From: Brachionus koreanus
Taxonomy: Eukaryota > Rotifera > Eurotatoria > Ploima > Brachionidae
Length of the DNA stretch: 64,000 bases
Assembly: GCA_016987375.1 (NCBI GenBank)
Contig: PJRA01000313.1
Span: 3,050,059-3,114,058, forward strand
Reading direction: 5' to 3'
Position 1 is the first letter of the stretch, and each line of letters starts with the position of its first letter. The notes beneath the pieces are model-generated. The model did not search any database. It was not told where the DNA came from and saw only the letters and a list, made by a program, of their open reading frames with translations. The position numbers and the translations under genes are program-made. Shown here one piece after another: positions 23,995 to 35,000 of this stretch.

Positions 23995-24717
23995 TTTAAA
24001 ATAAAAAGTTAATTTAATAATATCATATTTTTTATTTAAAATTTCATAGAATATCATGTGATTTTTCGAGGCGATAGCTAATTTTTGCGTCTTGAAAATT
24101 TGAGTCAAAAGTAAAATTTGCTTTCAAAGATTTTTGAGTTGTACTTGAATTAAAAGAATTTTAAAACAAATAGGAAATATTTTCTACAACTTTTGGTTTA
24201 AAAATCAGCACATGCAAAAAGCTAAAATTTGCTTATTCACTAATCCAAATAGTTAACAAGCATTAAAATCATAAATCAAAAAAAAAACTAATCGGCTCCT
24301 TGTTTAAAGTTTGATTGTAAAATTTTTCACTAATTCTTAAACCGAGAATCATATGGATTTGCTTTCAAAAATTCAAATTATAGAAAATAGCACGTATACA
24401 TAAAAGTAGTTAGCTTGCTAATTCGTTCAATTGCTAGCTAGCTCACTCAGCAACAAGCTACGCGCAAACTTTATATTCAGAAGTTAAAAATTTTAAAGAA
24501 TAATTTATGTTTTTTGAATTTAAGCACAAATTTAAACACAATTCAAATATTTTTTACTTTCATTACTTTTCTTGGGCGATAAACAACCGCTATATGTTGT
24601 CAAATTTTAAATGAATTTAGATTAATTAGAGAATTTTTTGTTGTGTTGTGCGCTGAAAATATAAGCCGTTTAGGTTTAGGTTTAGTTTCGGTTAGATAGT
24701 CAAATAAAGCTTCGGAC
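23995..24717. promoter_or_regulatory. divergent promoter region between SNX22/24-like and Aurora
   Basis: This 720-bp spacer separates two divergent start codons. It includes a slightly GC-richer patch around 24420-24475 (tandem GCTAGCTAGCT, then ACGCGC). Just upstream of the Aurora start, at 24669-24685, are almost three TTTAGG units. No TATA box can be picked out reliably in such AT-rich DNA. Confidence 0.3.
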
Positions 24718-25980
24718 ATGGAAGTTCAGCACAAAGCAAATCAATTAAGCAATAAAGAAAATAAAGAAAACGGTGGAGCCAACGAATCTTCAAATTCGGT
24801 CTCTCAAAAACCAGTGTAAGGAGAATTTAAATTAAATATATTTCTAACCCACTTAAATTAAACTAGGCTTTAAAAAAAAGTATATAATTCAAACTTTTTA
24901 TAATAAATATTTTTAATTTTAAGAAAAAAATGGTGCCTAAATGATTTCGAAATAGGCAAACCGCTAGGCAAAGGAAAATTTGGTAATGTTTATTTGGCAA
25001 GAGAAAAAAAAAGCTTGTATATAGTCGCTCTTAAAGTAATCTTTAAGCATCAGGTTCAAAAAGCCGGTTGCGAGCATCAGTTGAGACGAGAGATTGAAAT
25101 TCAATCTCATTTAAGACATCCGAATATTCTTCGTTTATATGGTTATTTTTATGATGATAGTAGAGTCTATATGATTTTAGAGTATGCCCCAAAGGGTGAG
25201 CTATATAATTTGTTGAAGCAGGTGGGAAAATTTGATGACCAACAAGCAGCAACTTATATTTATCAACTTGCTGATGCATTGAATTATTGTCATTCAAAAA
25301 AAGTTATTCATAGGGACATAAAACCAGAAAATTTGTTGCTAGGTATTTATGGTGATTTAAAAATAGCCGATTTCGGCTGGTCAGTTCATGCTCCGTCTTC
25401 TCGAAGAACTACCATTTGTGGCACATTGGACTACCTTCCACCTGAGATGATTGACGACAAGCCTCATGATGAAAAAGTTGATCTTTGGTCCTTGGGTGTC
25501 TTGAGTTATGAGCTTTTAGTGGGAAAGCCGCCATTCGAAACTGCCAGTTATGACGGCACTTATCAAAAAATAACACGAGTTGAATACAATTGTCCCCCTA
25601 CCATGTCATCTGATGCAGCTGATCTGATTTCGAAACTTTTAAGGAAAAATCCAAATGAAAGACTATCTCTTGAAGGAGTGATGCAGCATAGATGGATTAA
25701 GAAAAATGCAAAAATAGAAACCAATGTTCAGACTAGTTTTTCTCAGATAACAAATATGGATTCTTCAGCTAGTTCGGTGAATACTTCAACGCAATCGACT
25801 TCTTCGGTTACCTCATCTATTATTCAATCGGTTGCTACAAATTCAGCCTCCAATGGAATAATACCTTCAAGTCACAATGGTCAAACAAAAAGCTATTTAT
25901 CTGGAATGAAAACAACTCTCTCTAATTCAAATTCAACTAATCCTATTAACGGTTATAAGCTTAATTCAGCGAAACATTAA
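24718..25980 (+). CDS. AURK: Aurora-family mitotic serine/threonine kinase
   Basis: Two exons (24718-24815, 24924-25980) give 384 residues. The short N-terminus carries overlapping KEN boxes (NKENKENGG, residues about 12-20), a usual APC/C-Cdh1 degron. The kinase domain runs from about residue 41 to 290: glycine loop GKGKFGNV (48-55), VALK lysine K70, HRD aspartate D164, DFG aspartate D182, and the Aurora activation segment [18 protein letters not shown] with T195/T196. Aurora kinases drive centrosome, spindle and chromosome-passenger functions. The sequence mixes A-type and B-type positions, so I do not assign a paralogue. After the kinase domain lies a Ser/Thr/Asn-rich tail of about 90 residues, much longer than in vertebrate Auroras. 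The first exon may be preceded by a non-coding exon. Confidence 0.95.
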
Positions 25981-26931
25981 AAAATTTGAAATGACAATTG
26001 TAAATTTTTTAGCAATTTTTTTTTCGTTTGTATTAGTTTTATTTTATGAGATTATTGGCTGTACAAAACATTTATTTCCATTAATGATTCCAGTCTTTAC
26101 CAAAATCCAAATTTTGATAAAGAATCCTAAAATTGGATTTTGTAAATGAAGTATTCCAAAATTTTCTTATATTATTTAATATATTTTATTTATTTTATAC
26201 GATATGGACAAAATTTATGAAATTATTAAGCATTATGAATGCTCTGAGCTTACTTATCATTTTTAGATGTTGCTTTAAAATTAAAATTAATTTTCTTTCT
26301 AATTTTTTTTATTGATAAGTTATCGTGACGTAAATTTATTTGACACTGATAAATCAATTATTTTATTTGCTTAATAAAAATTAACACTAATACTTCATCA
26401 AAATTTTTTTTATTATCATTTAAAAAATTCAGTGTGCGTGAAAATTAGCTCGAAAATTCTACACTAGACACAATTTTTCGGCTCCAGATTTGTAAATTTT
26501 GAACTGCACAACAAAGGTTTTAAATTTTCTCAAAAAATAGTTCATTTTAATAAAAAAAAGGTTCTAAAATACAGAAAATAAAATAATTATCTTTTTTATT
26601 TAGTTTTGAGTTTTGTTAATAATGGATTTTTATAATTGCATCAACCTCTTGTTTTATTCCGGCATAGGAGCTTTATTTTGATGAAAAGTATAGTAAAGGA
26701 CAAAATTATTGTCTAAACATACAAAATAAAATTTAAAAATTAAATTTTTAAAATTTTTTCACGCCTTTTAACATTTTTTTAGTAAAGAATACTATTATTG
26801 CTTTACATATTTTTTTTAGCTTAAGCCAGTCAACTTTTTAAAATAATCTATTAAATAATTTGATTCAAAACTTCGAAAAGAAAAATTAAACTAGTTTTCG
26901 TTTAGATCTATTTTATTAAAAATTTTATAAT
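25981..26931. other. AT-rich intergenic stretch
   Basis: 3' flank of the Aurora gene and 5' flank of the small secreted-protein gene. No exon, RNA gene or repeat is seen. Confidence 0.5.
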
Positions 26932-27276
26932 ATGAAAAATAAATATTTAACCATATTGCTATATATTAGCTTTATAATTACCAATAGTCTCCAAGATAAT
27001 AGTTGGTCAATTAGATTTAAAGTATCAGATGATTTTCAAGAATGTGTTGTTAAAACTCAACCACGTATTGTAAATGAATCAATTGTATGGGACGCTTATT
27101 TTACCTGCGATAATGAGTCATTTGGTTTTAAAGGTGAAGCAAATGGCTTTGCTTCGGAGAAAAATGCCATTCAAGAAGCGATAAGAAATTCAAATTCAAA
27201 ATGTGTTAAATCTTTTGGATGCATCAGACATAGAATAATGGATGAAATTAAAGAAAAACTAAAAGATATTAATTAA
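26932..27276 (+). CDS. small secreted protein, family unknown
   Basis: A single-exon frame of 114 residues opens MKNKYLTILLYISFIITNS, a textbook signal peptide with cleavage likely near residue 19-22. The mature part of about 93 residues has four cysteines (ECVV, FTCDN, KCVKSFGCIRH), enough for two disulfides. It has an alternating strand-like pattern (WSIRFKV, VWDAYFTC, FGFKGEANGF) followed by two helices, the last very basic and acidic (MDEIKEKLKDIN). No family is recognised. The ATG sits in a good context at the first methionine, and the stop is followed by an AT-rich flank. Confidence 0.6.
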   Translation: MKNKYLTILLYISFIITNSLQDNSWSIRFKVSDDFQECVVKTQPRIVNESIVWDAYFTCDNESFGFKGEANGFASEKNAIQEAIRNSNSKCVKSFGCIRHRIMDEIKEKLKDIN

Positions 27277-27363
27277 CTTTTTATAATTTAAATTTTATTT
27301 TGATAATTTTTAAAAAAATTTATATTTTCTGCTTAATATTTTTAATGCTTTTTTACACTTAAT

Positions 27364-27425
27364 GTTGCCAAAATAGGCAACAAAGCTTGGGAATCTATAT
27401 TATAAGACTGACTCAAGGCTTGAGT
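27364..27425. terminator. two small hairpins downstream of the secreted-protein gene
   Basis: A perfect six-pair hairpin (GTTGCC, loop AAAATA, GGCAAC; 27364-27381) is followed by a seven-pair palindrome (ACTCAAG-G-CTTGAGT; 27411-27425). They lie between the converging ends of the secreted-protein gene and TERT. A role in RNA 3' ends is only a guess, and the type given is the nearest available label. Confidence 0.2.
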
Positions 27426-27558
27426 TGCCTATAAGTTTGTAATTTAAAAAATATTTTGATTAAATTTTTTATTAGAGTTGCTAAAAGTTCTAAATCAAAA
27501 GTAGAAATTTTTACAAAATCATTTAATTGAAAAAAAAAAGATGTAAAAGAAAATTTCA

Positions 27559-30500
27559 TCAAAATTTAGAGGAGAAAAACTTAAAAATTTGCTGGTCAAT
27601 TAACTGGCAAAGTTGCGAGAAATATGAGTCGCAATTTTGTTTAATACAGCGTAAAAAATTCAGTTTTTTTAGATGAATATTAATCAATCTAATTAAATTA
27701 TTAAATTTGTTTAATTTAAATTTTAGAAATATTAGTAAATAAATTCTGAAGCAAATAAATTTAATTAAACTAAATGAAGAATAAAAATGCACTTGAATGG
27801 AATGCTTTAACCTTGAATATATCTTGTTATTTAGCCAATGGCACAAATTTAAAATAATTCTTATTTGAAGTTTAGTGTTGTTTATAAGTTGCGATGGCAT
27901 AAACTTATACAAAACACAAAACCTAATGGCGCTTAAAGCAAAAAAATCAGCAAAATTGCGCAATATGCCTTGTAAACTATTTGTTTCGCTATCTATAACC
28001 ATAATGCTCACACTAGAACTAAACAAACGCAAAAATTTTGAGTTGAACATTATAAAAGCATACTTATAATCGATATTCGAGTTTAGTCGACTTGTCAAAC
28101 TAGTTGAATTTTCGAAATATTTTTCATAATTTAAATACACATCTAAATTAGTAACGTCAAAATTGAATCCACACCATGAAAAGTAATTATCAGAAAAATT
28201 GGATAAAAAATTAAACTCAAGCAAATCATTTTCATAGTTAAGAATACTTTTAGATAAAGGCTGATCAACATTTACCACAGGTTTCTTATAGATGTAAAGT
28301 ACAGTTTTAGCTTCGTTTAAATTGAGATATTTTTTTAAAGCCTCTTTTATTTTCAGCATCTTTTCTACATTTGATGAAATAACAATGTAGTCATCTACTA
28401 TACGCATCACTATCTCATCAGAGAAATTTAGTTTAATCACATCATCAGCACACTTTTCATAGCTAAAAAGTTTACTCTCTATTTTGCCAAGATACAAGTC
28501 GCACAAATTGCGCGAGCATATTGAGCCTTGTAAAATACCATTCACTCTTTCATATAGATCATCATGAATTTTTATTACAACATGGTTAAGACATTTTTTG
28601 ACCAAATCATTTAATTTTCTGAAATTTGAATTTCTATCTTGTATCCACAAAGGCACATAAATACAGCCCCCTTTGCTACTCAAATTTCGAAGCTTGAAAC
28701 AAGTAAACTTATTATTGTGATCATTCTCAAGTAAACTAATATAGTCAGATAGACCATTTACAAAGCCTTTGACTTTGACGCTATGCTTCAAAGTAAAAGT
28801 ATCATATTTTTGCTTTAATTGCTTGCAATCCAAGTCCATTTGAAATTGTGCATAACGCAAATTAGTAAAACAATATTCACTGCCTAATTCGTTGAATATT
28901 AGTTGACTTACATAAGTTTGCAATTCCTTTGTTTGAATTGAATCAAAACATTTGTTTATATCAAATTTTAAGAAATTCCATTTTTTAAAAATTTCTTGTC
29001 CTTCATTTAACTGATGACTAATTCCTCGATTTAAACAATTTAGTCTCAAAAATTTTGAGTATTTTGAATGCATGTCAATGTGGCCCCGAGTACCGAATCC
29101 GATCAGTTTGGGATTTCGGCTAATAATCCATTTTAAACAAGTATTCAAAGCTATAAATTTGTTGTTAATATTATTGGATTGATTGGTGCAAGGGTTATAT
29201 GCTCTACAACCGCTAATAATTCGGCACTCATTGTTCACATTTTTTGGATACAAGCGTCCCATGTAGGCCCCGAAGGCTTCAAAACGGCTGCAATAGCCGA
29301 TTAGATCCGAATGTTTTATTTTTTCTAGGTTGTAAGTTTTTCGGTATGTTTTATTTACTGGGTCGCTCAGTTGGTTTTTGACAATGTTTTTCCAATCCGA
29401 TTTAGTGTAGAAAAAGATTTCAGAATTTGTTTTTGTAGTGTCTGTTGCATAAAAATAAGCCTTTACAAGCATAAATATGTAGTCCTCGAATAGCCAGCGG
29501 GCTAAGTTGAGAAATAACAAATGCTTTAATTTGTCACAGTCTATTGACTTTAAAAAACCAATTCGAGATAATTTAATTCCGTGAACTAAAGAATTTAGCT
29601 TGAATGAATCAAATTTTAAACTAGAAAGGATAGTGCTTAGTTTTTTGCACAATAATTTGAAATTATTTTCACCGCCAAGAAGCGGAAAAGAAAAATCTTT
29701 TCGTTTTGTTTTTTGACCATCACTTTTGAGCACATAAACAAGACATCTTCGAATAAAAGAAAATACTTTTTTTGAATCTACATGCTTGGCCAGGAGATTA
29801 GTCGATTCAGGTTTTTCTTCTTCGTTTCTTTTTCGCTTTCGACTGCTATTTACTTGTGTAGATTCACTTTTTTTACAATAGCAATCCAAAAAAACTCTAA
29901 ATGGACACGATTGATGGTTTTTGATCAAATCAGAAATTAATTCAAGCAAAGAATATTTCATTTCTTCCAATTTTTCCACATGTTTGTAATCTAAAAAATT
30001 AACGTGCTGTAAAACAAATTTGTCTATAACATCAATAGCAGCATTGTGCAAGTTTTGAGCACATTTTTTGTCACTGTAAATATACCGAACAGGAATTTTG
30101 GAACCTAAATTTCGATCATAAAGCATTGAATTTTTATTCAAAGACTGATTTCCAACACGATTAATTTGTTTAGAAAAAGAATTTGAAGCATTTCCTTCGT
30201 CAATAAGCCTCTGGTCTTGTTCTTTAAAAATTTCTTTTAAAATTTTTGGCTTAATTGATTTTTCCTCTTTATCAATTTTTTTCTCTAATTTTTGATTAAA
30301 TTTCAAATTGAATCGAACTTCATCTTCAATTAATTTTCTGGAAACAAGAGATTTGAAAGCAAATGAGAATTTGGTACCACACACTTGAACATAATTATTA
30401 GAACTATTTGGATGATTGATTGTCCTAAACATAAAAGAATATAATAAAATGTACTTCATTATTGAAAAACCGACCAGTTCATACAAAAGTCTCCAATAAT

Positions 30501-30918
30501 GACCGTCATCGTTCTCTGTTTTACTCAAAAAATAACACAATGTTAAATTTTCTGTAGCCAAGAGTTTTTTTTCGATTTCATTCGGTGACAATTTGAAGTT
30601 AGCTTGAAAATTTTTCACTAGACCATTGTTTGAATATTTTCCTGCTCGTAGCATATGGTTTACATGAGCAAGCATACCAGATTCGTTTATTTTAACATAG
30701 CAAAGGTATAAAAAATGCTCATATGAAAATCTTTTGTCAATTATTGATTTAAGTGGACCTTTAAACTCAAAGTCAAAGGTGATCACTATTGACGAGAGAT
30801 TTTTTAAAATAAATTTCAAACTGTCTGTTTCTTGTTTGTTAAGTTTTAGATTTATTTCCATGAAAAATGCTTCGAGTGATAAAACCGAATCAAAATAAGA
30901 CATCAGAATATTTTTCAT
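27559..30918 (-). CDS. TERT: telomerase reverse transcriptase, apparently single exon
   Basis: An uninterrupted frame encodes 1119 residues, in the usual size range for animal TERT. The enzyme copies telomere repeats from its RNA template at chromosome ends. Visible landmarks: T-motif region with FFYTKSDWKNIV (about 500-515), the motif 1/2 area RIISGCRAYNP, motif A KFDINKCFDSI (Asp near 653) and motif B' GILQGSICSRNL (Gln near 797). Motif C is RIVDDYIVIS (Asp pair near 841), followed by motif D and motif E (WCGFNF, near 913). A long insertion between A and B' corresponds to the TERT-specific fingers insertion. The C-terminal thumb region (about 930-1119) is Ile/Leu/Asn-rich. All three catalytic aspartates are present. 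A Lys/Arg patch (SRKRKRNEEE) could serve as nuclear signal. Animal TERT genes usually have many introns; none is needed here. It is divergent from MAN1, 1.1 kb away. Confidence 0.93.
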   Translation of the reverse strand: MKNILMSYFDSVLSLEAFFMEINLKLNKQETDSLKFILKNLSSIVITFDFEFKGPLKSIIDKRFSYEHFLYLCYVKINESGMLAHVNHMLRAGKYSNNGLVKNFQANFKLSPNEIEKKLLATENLTLCYFLSKTENDDGHYWRLLYELVGFSIMKYILLYSFMFRTINHPNSSNNYVQVCGTKFSFAFKSLVSRKLIEDEVRFNLKFNQKLEKKIDKEEKSIKPKILKEIFKEQDQRLIDEGNASNSFSKQINRVGNQSLNKNSMLYDRNLGSKIPVRYIYSDKKCAQNLHNAAIDVIDKFVLQHVNFLDYKHVEKLEEMKYSLLELISDLIKNHQSCPFRVFLDCYCKKSESTQVNSSRKRKRNEEEKPESTNLLAKHVDSKKVFSFIRRCLVYVLKSDGQKTKRKDFSFPLLGGENNFKLLCKKLSTILSSLKFDSFKLNSLVHGIKLSRIGFLKSIDCDKLKHLLFLNLARWLFEDYIFMLVKAYFYATDTTKTNSEIFFYTKSDWKNIVKNQLSDPVNKTYRKTYNLEKIKHSDLIGYCSRFEAFGAYMGRLYPKNVNNECRIISGCRAYNPCTNQSNNINNKFIALNTCLKWIISRNPKLIGFGTRGHIDMHSKYSKFLRLNCLNRGISHQLNEGQEIFKKWNFLKFDINKCFDSIQTKELQTYVSQLIFNELGSEYCFTNLRYAQFQMDLDCKQLKQKYDTFTLKHSVKVKGFVNGLSDYISLLENDHNNKFTCFKLRNLSSKGGCIYVPLWIQDRNSNFRKLNDLVKKCLNHVVIKIHDDLYERVNGILQGSICSRNLCDLYLGKIESKLFSYEKCADDVIKLNFSDEIVMRIVDDYIVISSNVEKMLKIKEALKKYLNLNEAKTVLYIYKKPVVNVDQPLSKSILNYENDLLEFNFLSNFSDNYFSWCGFNFDVTNLDVYLNYEKYFENSTSLTSRLNSNIDYKYAFIMFNSKFLRLFSSSVSIMVIDSETNSLQGILRNFADFFALSAIRFCVLYKFMPSQLINNTKLQIRIILNLCHWLNNKIYSRLKHSIQVHFYSSFSLIKFICFRIYLLIFLKFKLNKFNNLIRLINIHLKKLNFLRCIKQNCDSYFSQLCQLIDQQIFKFFSSKF

Positions 30919-32003
30919 TTTAGTTATTTTGATTTTAGTTTTAGTAGCATAATTTAAAAAAATTGATACTAATAATTATTAGAACATGATAAGTTGTTAA
31001 GTTGAATTTAAAATTAATAAAACTGCTTTTAAAATTTTTTTAGATTAAAATTAATAAATTTTTTCGACTTTGATTTAACAATAATTTTAATCGATCACTA
31101 GAAATTAGTGATTGGGTTAGCGTCTATGTAATTGCTGGTCACCATACGGTCATCCTGAGGAGCCCATTGAATGGCGTTTTTTGGTTTAATTTTTTCTTTC
31201 ATCCTAATTACCCTAATTATCCTAATGCCCAAGTCGCTTCAGTCTTTTATTCTTTATGCATTCACTCAGTTGTTCGGACTTTGTTCTTCTGTATAGCTCC
31301 GCATAGGATACTATTTCAGACCAGTTTAAACGTCATCCAGTAATGAATGTTTTCTTCACTAAAGAGCTCATCGAAACGGTAATGAAATGAGGAGAATCAA
31401 CAAATGATGGAAAGGACCGACAAAAGAAATTATCTAATTTTCTTTTTGTGGAAAAAAAATATTACCTTTACAAATTGATAAAAAGTCAGAAAAATTATCA
31501 AAGCTATAAAAATCAGCAACTGAGAATGTCGATTCTTTAGTCTTTAATTATAGGAAGAAAAAGCGTTGGACTCTTAGGCTATTAAATATATAATTAAATG
31601 AAATGGCAAACCAAATATTAAAGCAAAACTCAAAAATTGAATATTAAGAAAAAAATTATTTTTTTTTTAAATCTCTTATTTAATTACATTTTTTGTAATT
31701 TTTTTTGGAAAAAAATTTAAATCATATTTCACCTTCAGAAGCGGATTAAAGGGTTTAAACAAATTTTAAAATTTTTCCAATTGATGATTCATTTTAAAGA
31801 CACACATGATGTCTATAATCAAAATTATGCAGCTTCATATAAATAAAATGAAAAAATAAAACATTATTTTGAGATAATTTTTTGGTTCAAAGACACGCTT
31901 TTTGAATTTATTTAAAAAATATTTTGCATTCTTTTTTCTAATTTTTTCACCTGTTTGAAAATTTCTTAAACATTGTTTAAATACTTAGATTTTTAAAATA
32001 GAC
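30919..32003. other. TERT-MAN1 divergent spacer with a GC-richer island
   Basis: Most is AT-rich, but about 31100-31440 is clearly richer in G and C and contains no open frame. It starts with GGGTTAGCGTCTATG, slightly like a tRNA box A. At 31202-31229 it holds three imperfect CCTAATTA-type units. It may be an old repeat (SINE-like), a non-coding RNA or a promoter element; the sequence alone does not decide. Confidence 0.35.
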
Positions 32004-35000
32004 ATGTCTCAGTCGAGTATTATTGACGACGAGAATTTAATTGAAGAACTGCGTAGGTATGGTGAAAAAAATTTGCCTACTTTAGCAACACCTGGTAAAA
32101 GCAGGTCTAAAAATAAAAACCAACTGAATGACACTAATCGTGAATTGTATATCAAAAAGCTTAATCATTACAAAGCTAAGGAAAAAGCAGAAACAAATCC
32201 GAGCAAGCAATATCAAAAACAAATGAATGCTAGCAGAAGTTTTCAATGTACATCTACTAGAATCGATAATTTTGATGAAGATGATGAAGAAGACCGAGAT
32301 AGCGATGTTCAAATAATCGAATCAGACAAAGATATTGATGTTGTTCCAATAGATTCAAATGAGACTCAATACGAGTATATAAAAGTTAATGATGCATATA
32401 CAAGTCCTCTTTCAAATACCAGATATTCAACTAGTATCTACAACGATAATAGTCAACACGATAATAATTATGAAGTTAAAAATAATTTATTCAAAACAAC
32501 AACTCAATCACCTAGCCAAGAATTAAGTAAGAATAGTTTTTATTAGCTATACACTTAATTCAATACTTTTTATTTGAAAAATTGATAATTTTGATTTGAA
32601 AAAATATTTGATATTATTTTATTAGAAACTGATAAAATCAACAAGAAAATTTTATTTTCTAATTAAAATAAATATAGAAAAGCTATGAATTTTCATTAAA
32701 ATAATTTCAAATGTGACATTGATGAAGAATGTGAGAATTCATCATTTGGCATTGATAAACCTTGTTTAAAAAATAACTATATTTTAGTTAATTGTCGTAT
32801 TCAAATACAAATCGAACAAAAATTCATACTTTTATGATAAATTAAAATTTACTTAAATTAAAAGCATTTAAAAGAATACTGCAATATATTGCAGCATAGT
32901 TTGTTGTACCTTTTTTGCAATATTTTTTTATTTTAGTAAATTTTAATTTATCAAAAAAAGATGAATTTTTGTTCGATTTATGTCTGAATTTCACAATACC
33001 ATTATTATAGCTAATTCTCTTTCAGAATTGATTATAAAACAATTAAATTAAGTAAAACAATTTATTAATATTTACAAAAAATATTAAATAATTTTAAATA
33101 AAATATAAAAAAATATAAAAACACGATTAAATTGAAATTAACTATTATTGTGAAAAATAATTTTAAGAAGCACATATAGTGAAGTGTACTCTTACTACTG
33201 ATTATGATAATATTGAATTTCTTTTGGCATGCAATAACTCACTGTATTTTTGAATTTTAACATATTTCAATAAAAATTTTTAAAACTTTATTTATACTAT
33301 TTTTTCAAAAAAATCATTCTGATAATTCTAAAGAATATTTTATTTTCCTATCAATATTCTAAAATCCGCAATTTTAAATATCAAGTCTTATAAATATCTC
33401 ACCAAAAATAATTATTTACAGTATTAAATATCAGAGGAATAGTTAATCGTTTTTCAGTTGAAAAAGCAATTATTTGTTATAAGTTTCTCTTTTTTTTTTG
33501 TAAAAACTAAAGTATTACAATAGGTAAAAGTGGTTCTCAATTTAATAATTCGACTTTACATTTTTATTTGCTTCAAATTATATAAATATTTAAAATTATA
33601 AATGCATTTTTGAATTTTAATTTTATTTTTTAAGGTTATGTCAAGCTTAAAGACAGAATCGAGTTGGATAAAACTTTATCAAAATATCGTTCAGAAATAA
33701 ACGAAATTTTGACCAAAACAAGAGCAAAAAATAGGTCTAATCCAAATAATTTAAATAATGACGATGTAGTCTATACTGGTACTACATATAATGATATATC
33801 ATCTTTAGCAGTTAACAAACAACCTGAATCAAAGACTCTCTATTGTCCAAGGCCAGCATCTACTTCACTATTCGACTCTTTGAAATTTAAATTTAACCAA
33901 GAGACAAAGCCAAATGCTTATACCCGTTCGTCATCCAGTCAATCATGGCCTACTCCAGATTCTAGCAGTGATTTAAATCGTCCAAAAAAAGCACCTCCAA
34001 TACAGAGTAAAATACGATCATTTTTTTCTGAATCTTGGATTGTACTTTCGAAAACATTACCATATCTATTTTTGATTATTTTTACCATTATTGCTCTACA
34101 ATATGCCAGAGTCAAATTATCCAATGATTCATTTTCTCAAATAAAGCAAATGCTTTCTAATACAGTTCAGGGAAGTCCAGAAAATGAGCAAAGAGAAAAA
34201 CATTATTATTGTTCAGACATTAAGGACACTCGATGTGCTCAAACTAAAGTTTTAGTTCGAGATTTAATAGAATATCTGAGAATTAAGTCTGGAAAAGTTG
34301 ACTGCTCACCAATAATTGAACAAAATTTTGACCAACAATTAAAGATTGCACCAGAATTTACTGAAAAATGTGTTCATTTAAATAAGATAATTGATTTTTT
34401 GCAAAATGAACGAGGTCTTATTAAAAATAAGGAATTTAGCACTGAAGCTATTGACTCTGTATTAAATGCGGTAATAAAAAATCCACATTGGAATTTACGG
34501 GTTTTAAATGCATCATATGCAGATACAAATCAAAAAGAAGATATCACTTATCTTATGTCCACAATTAGCTCTAAATCCTTGGGATGTAGATTTAAAGAAC
34601 TTGTTCATTTTTTGTATGTGCGCTTGGTAATGCTCTGCTCAATCTTGTTAGCTTTATTTATAGGCTATTTATCTTACAAAACTTTAGTGACACATCGTCT
34701 AGAAAACGATAGAAAATTTTTTGCTCTAATAAAAAAAGTTACTGAATTGGTTGAAAAACAGTATGAGTTAAGTTTGATGAATCCATCAAATATTAAGCCT
34801 TACATAGCCATTTCACATGTTTATGATACTTTGATTGAGCCAAGTGAGCGAGCTAAGAAAAAAAAAGAGTGGAACGATGTCATTAAATTCATTGAAGACC
34901 ATGAGAGTAGGATTCACCTTGATACCCAATTTATTGATGGCGAAGAAACTTTAGTGTGGAAATGGGTGGTTCCTAAAACTCAAGAACAAGTTAAAAACTT

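Noticed and set aside
27364..27425. Bacterial-type terminator reading of the two hairpins
   Set aside because: The genome is clearly eukaryotic with spliced genes; intrinsic terminators do not apply. Kept only as an unexplained structure.
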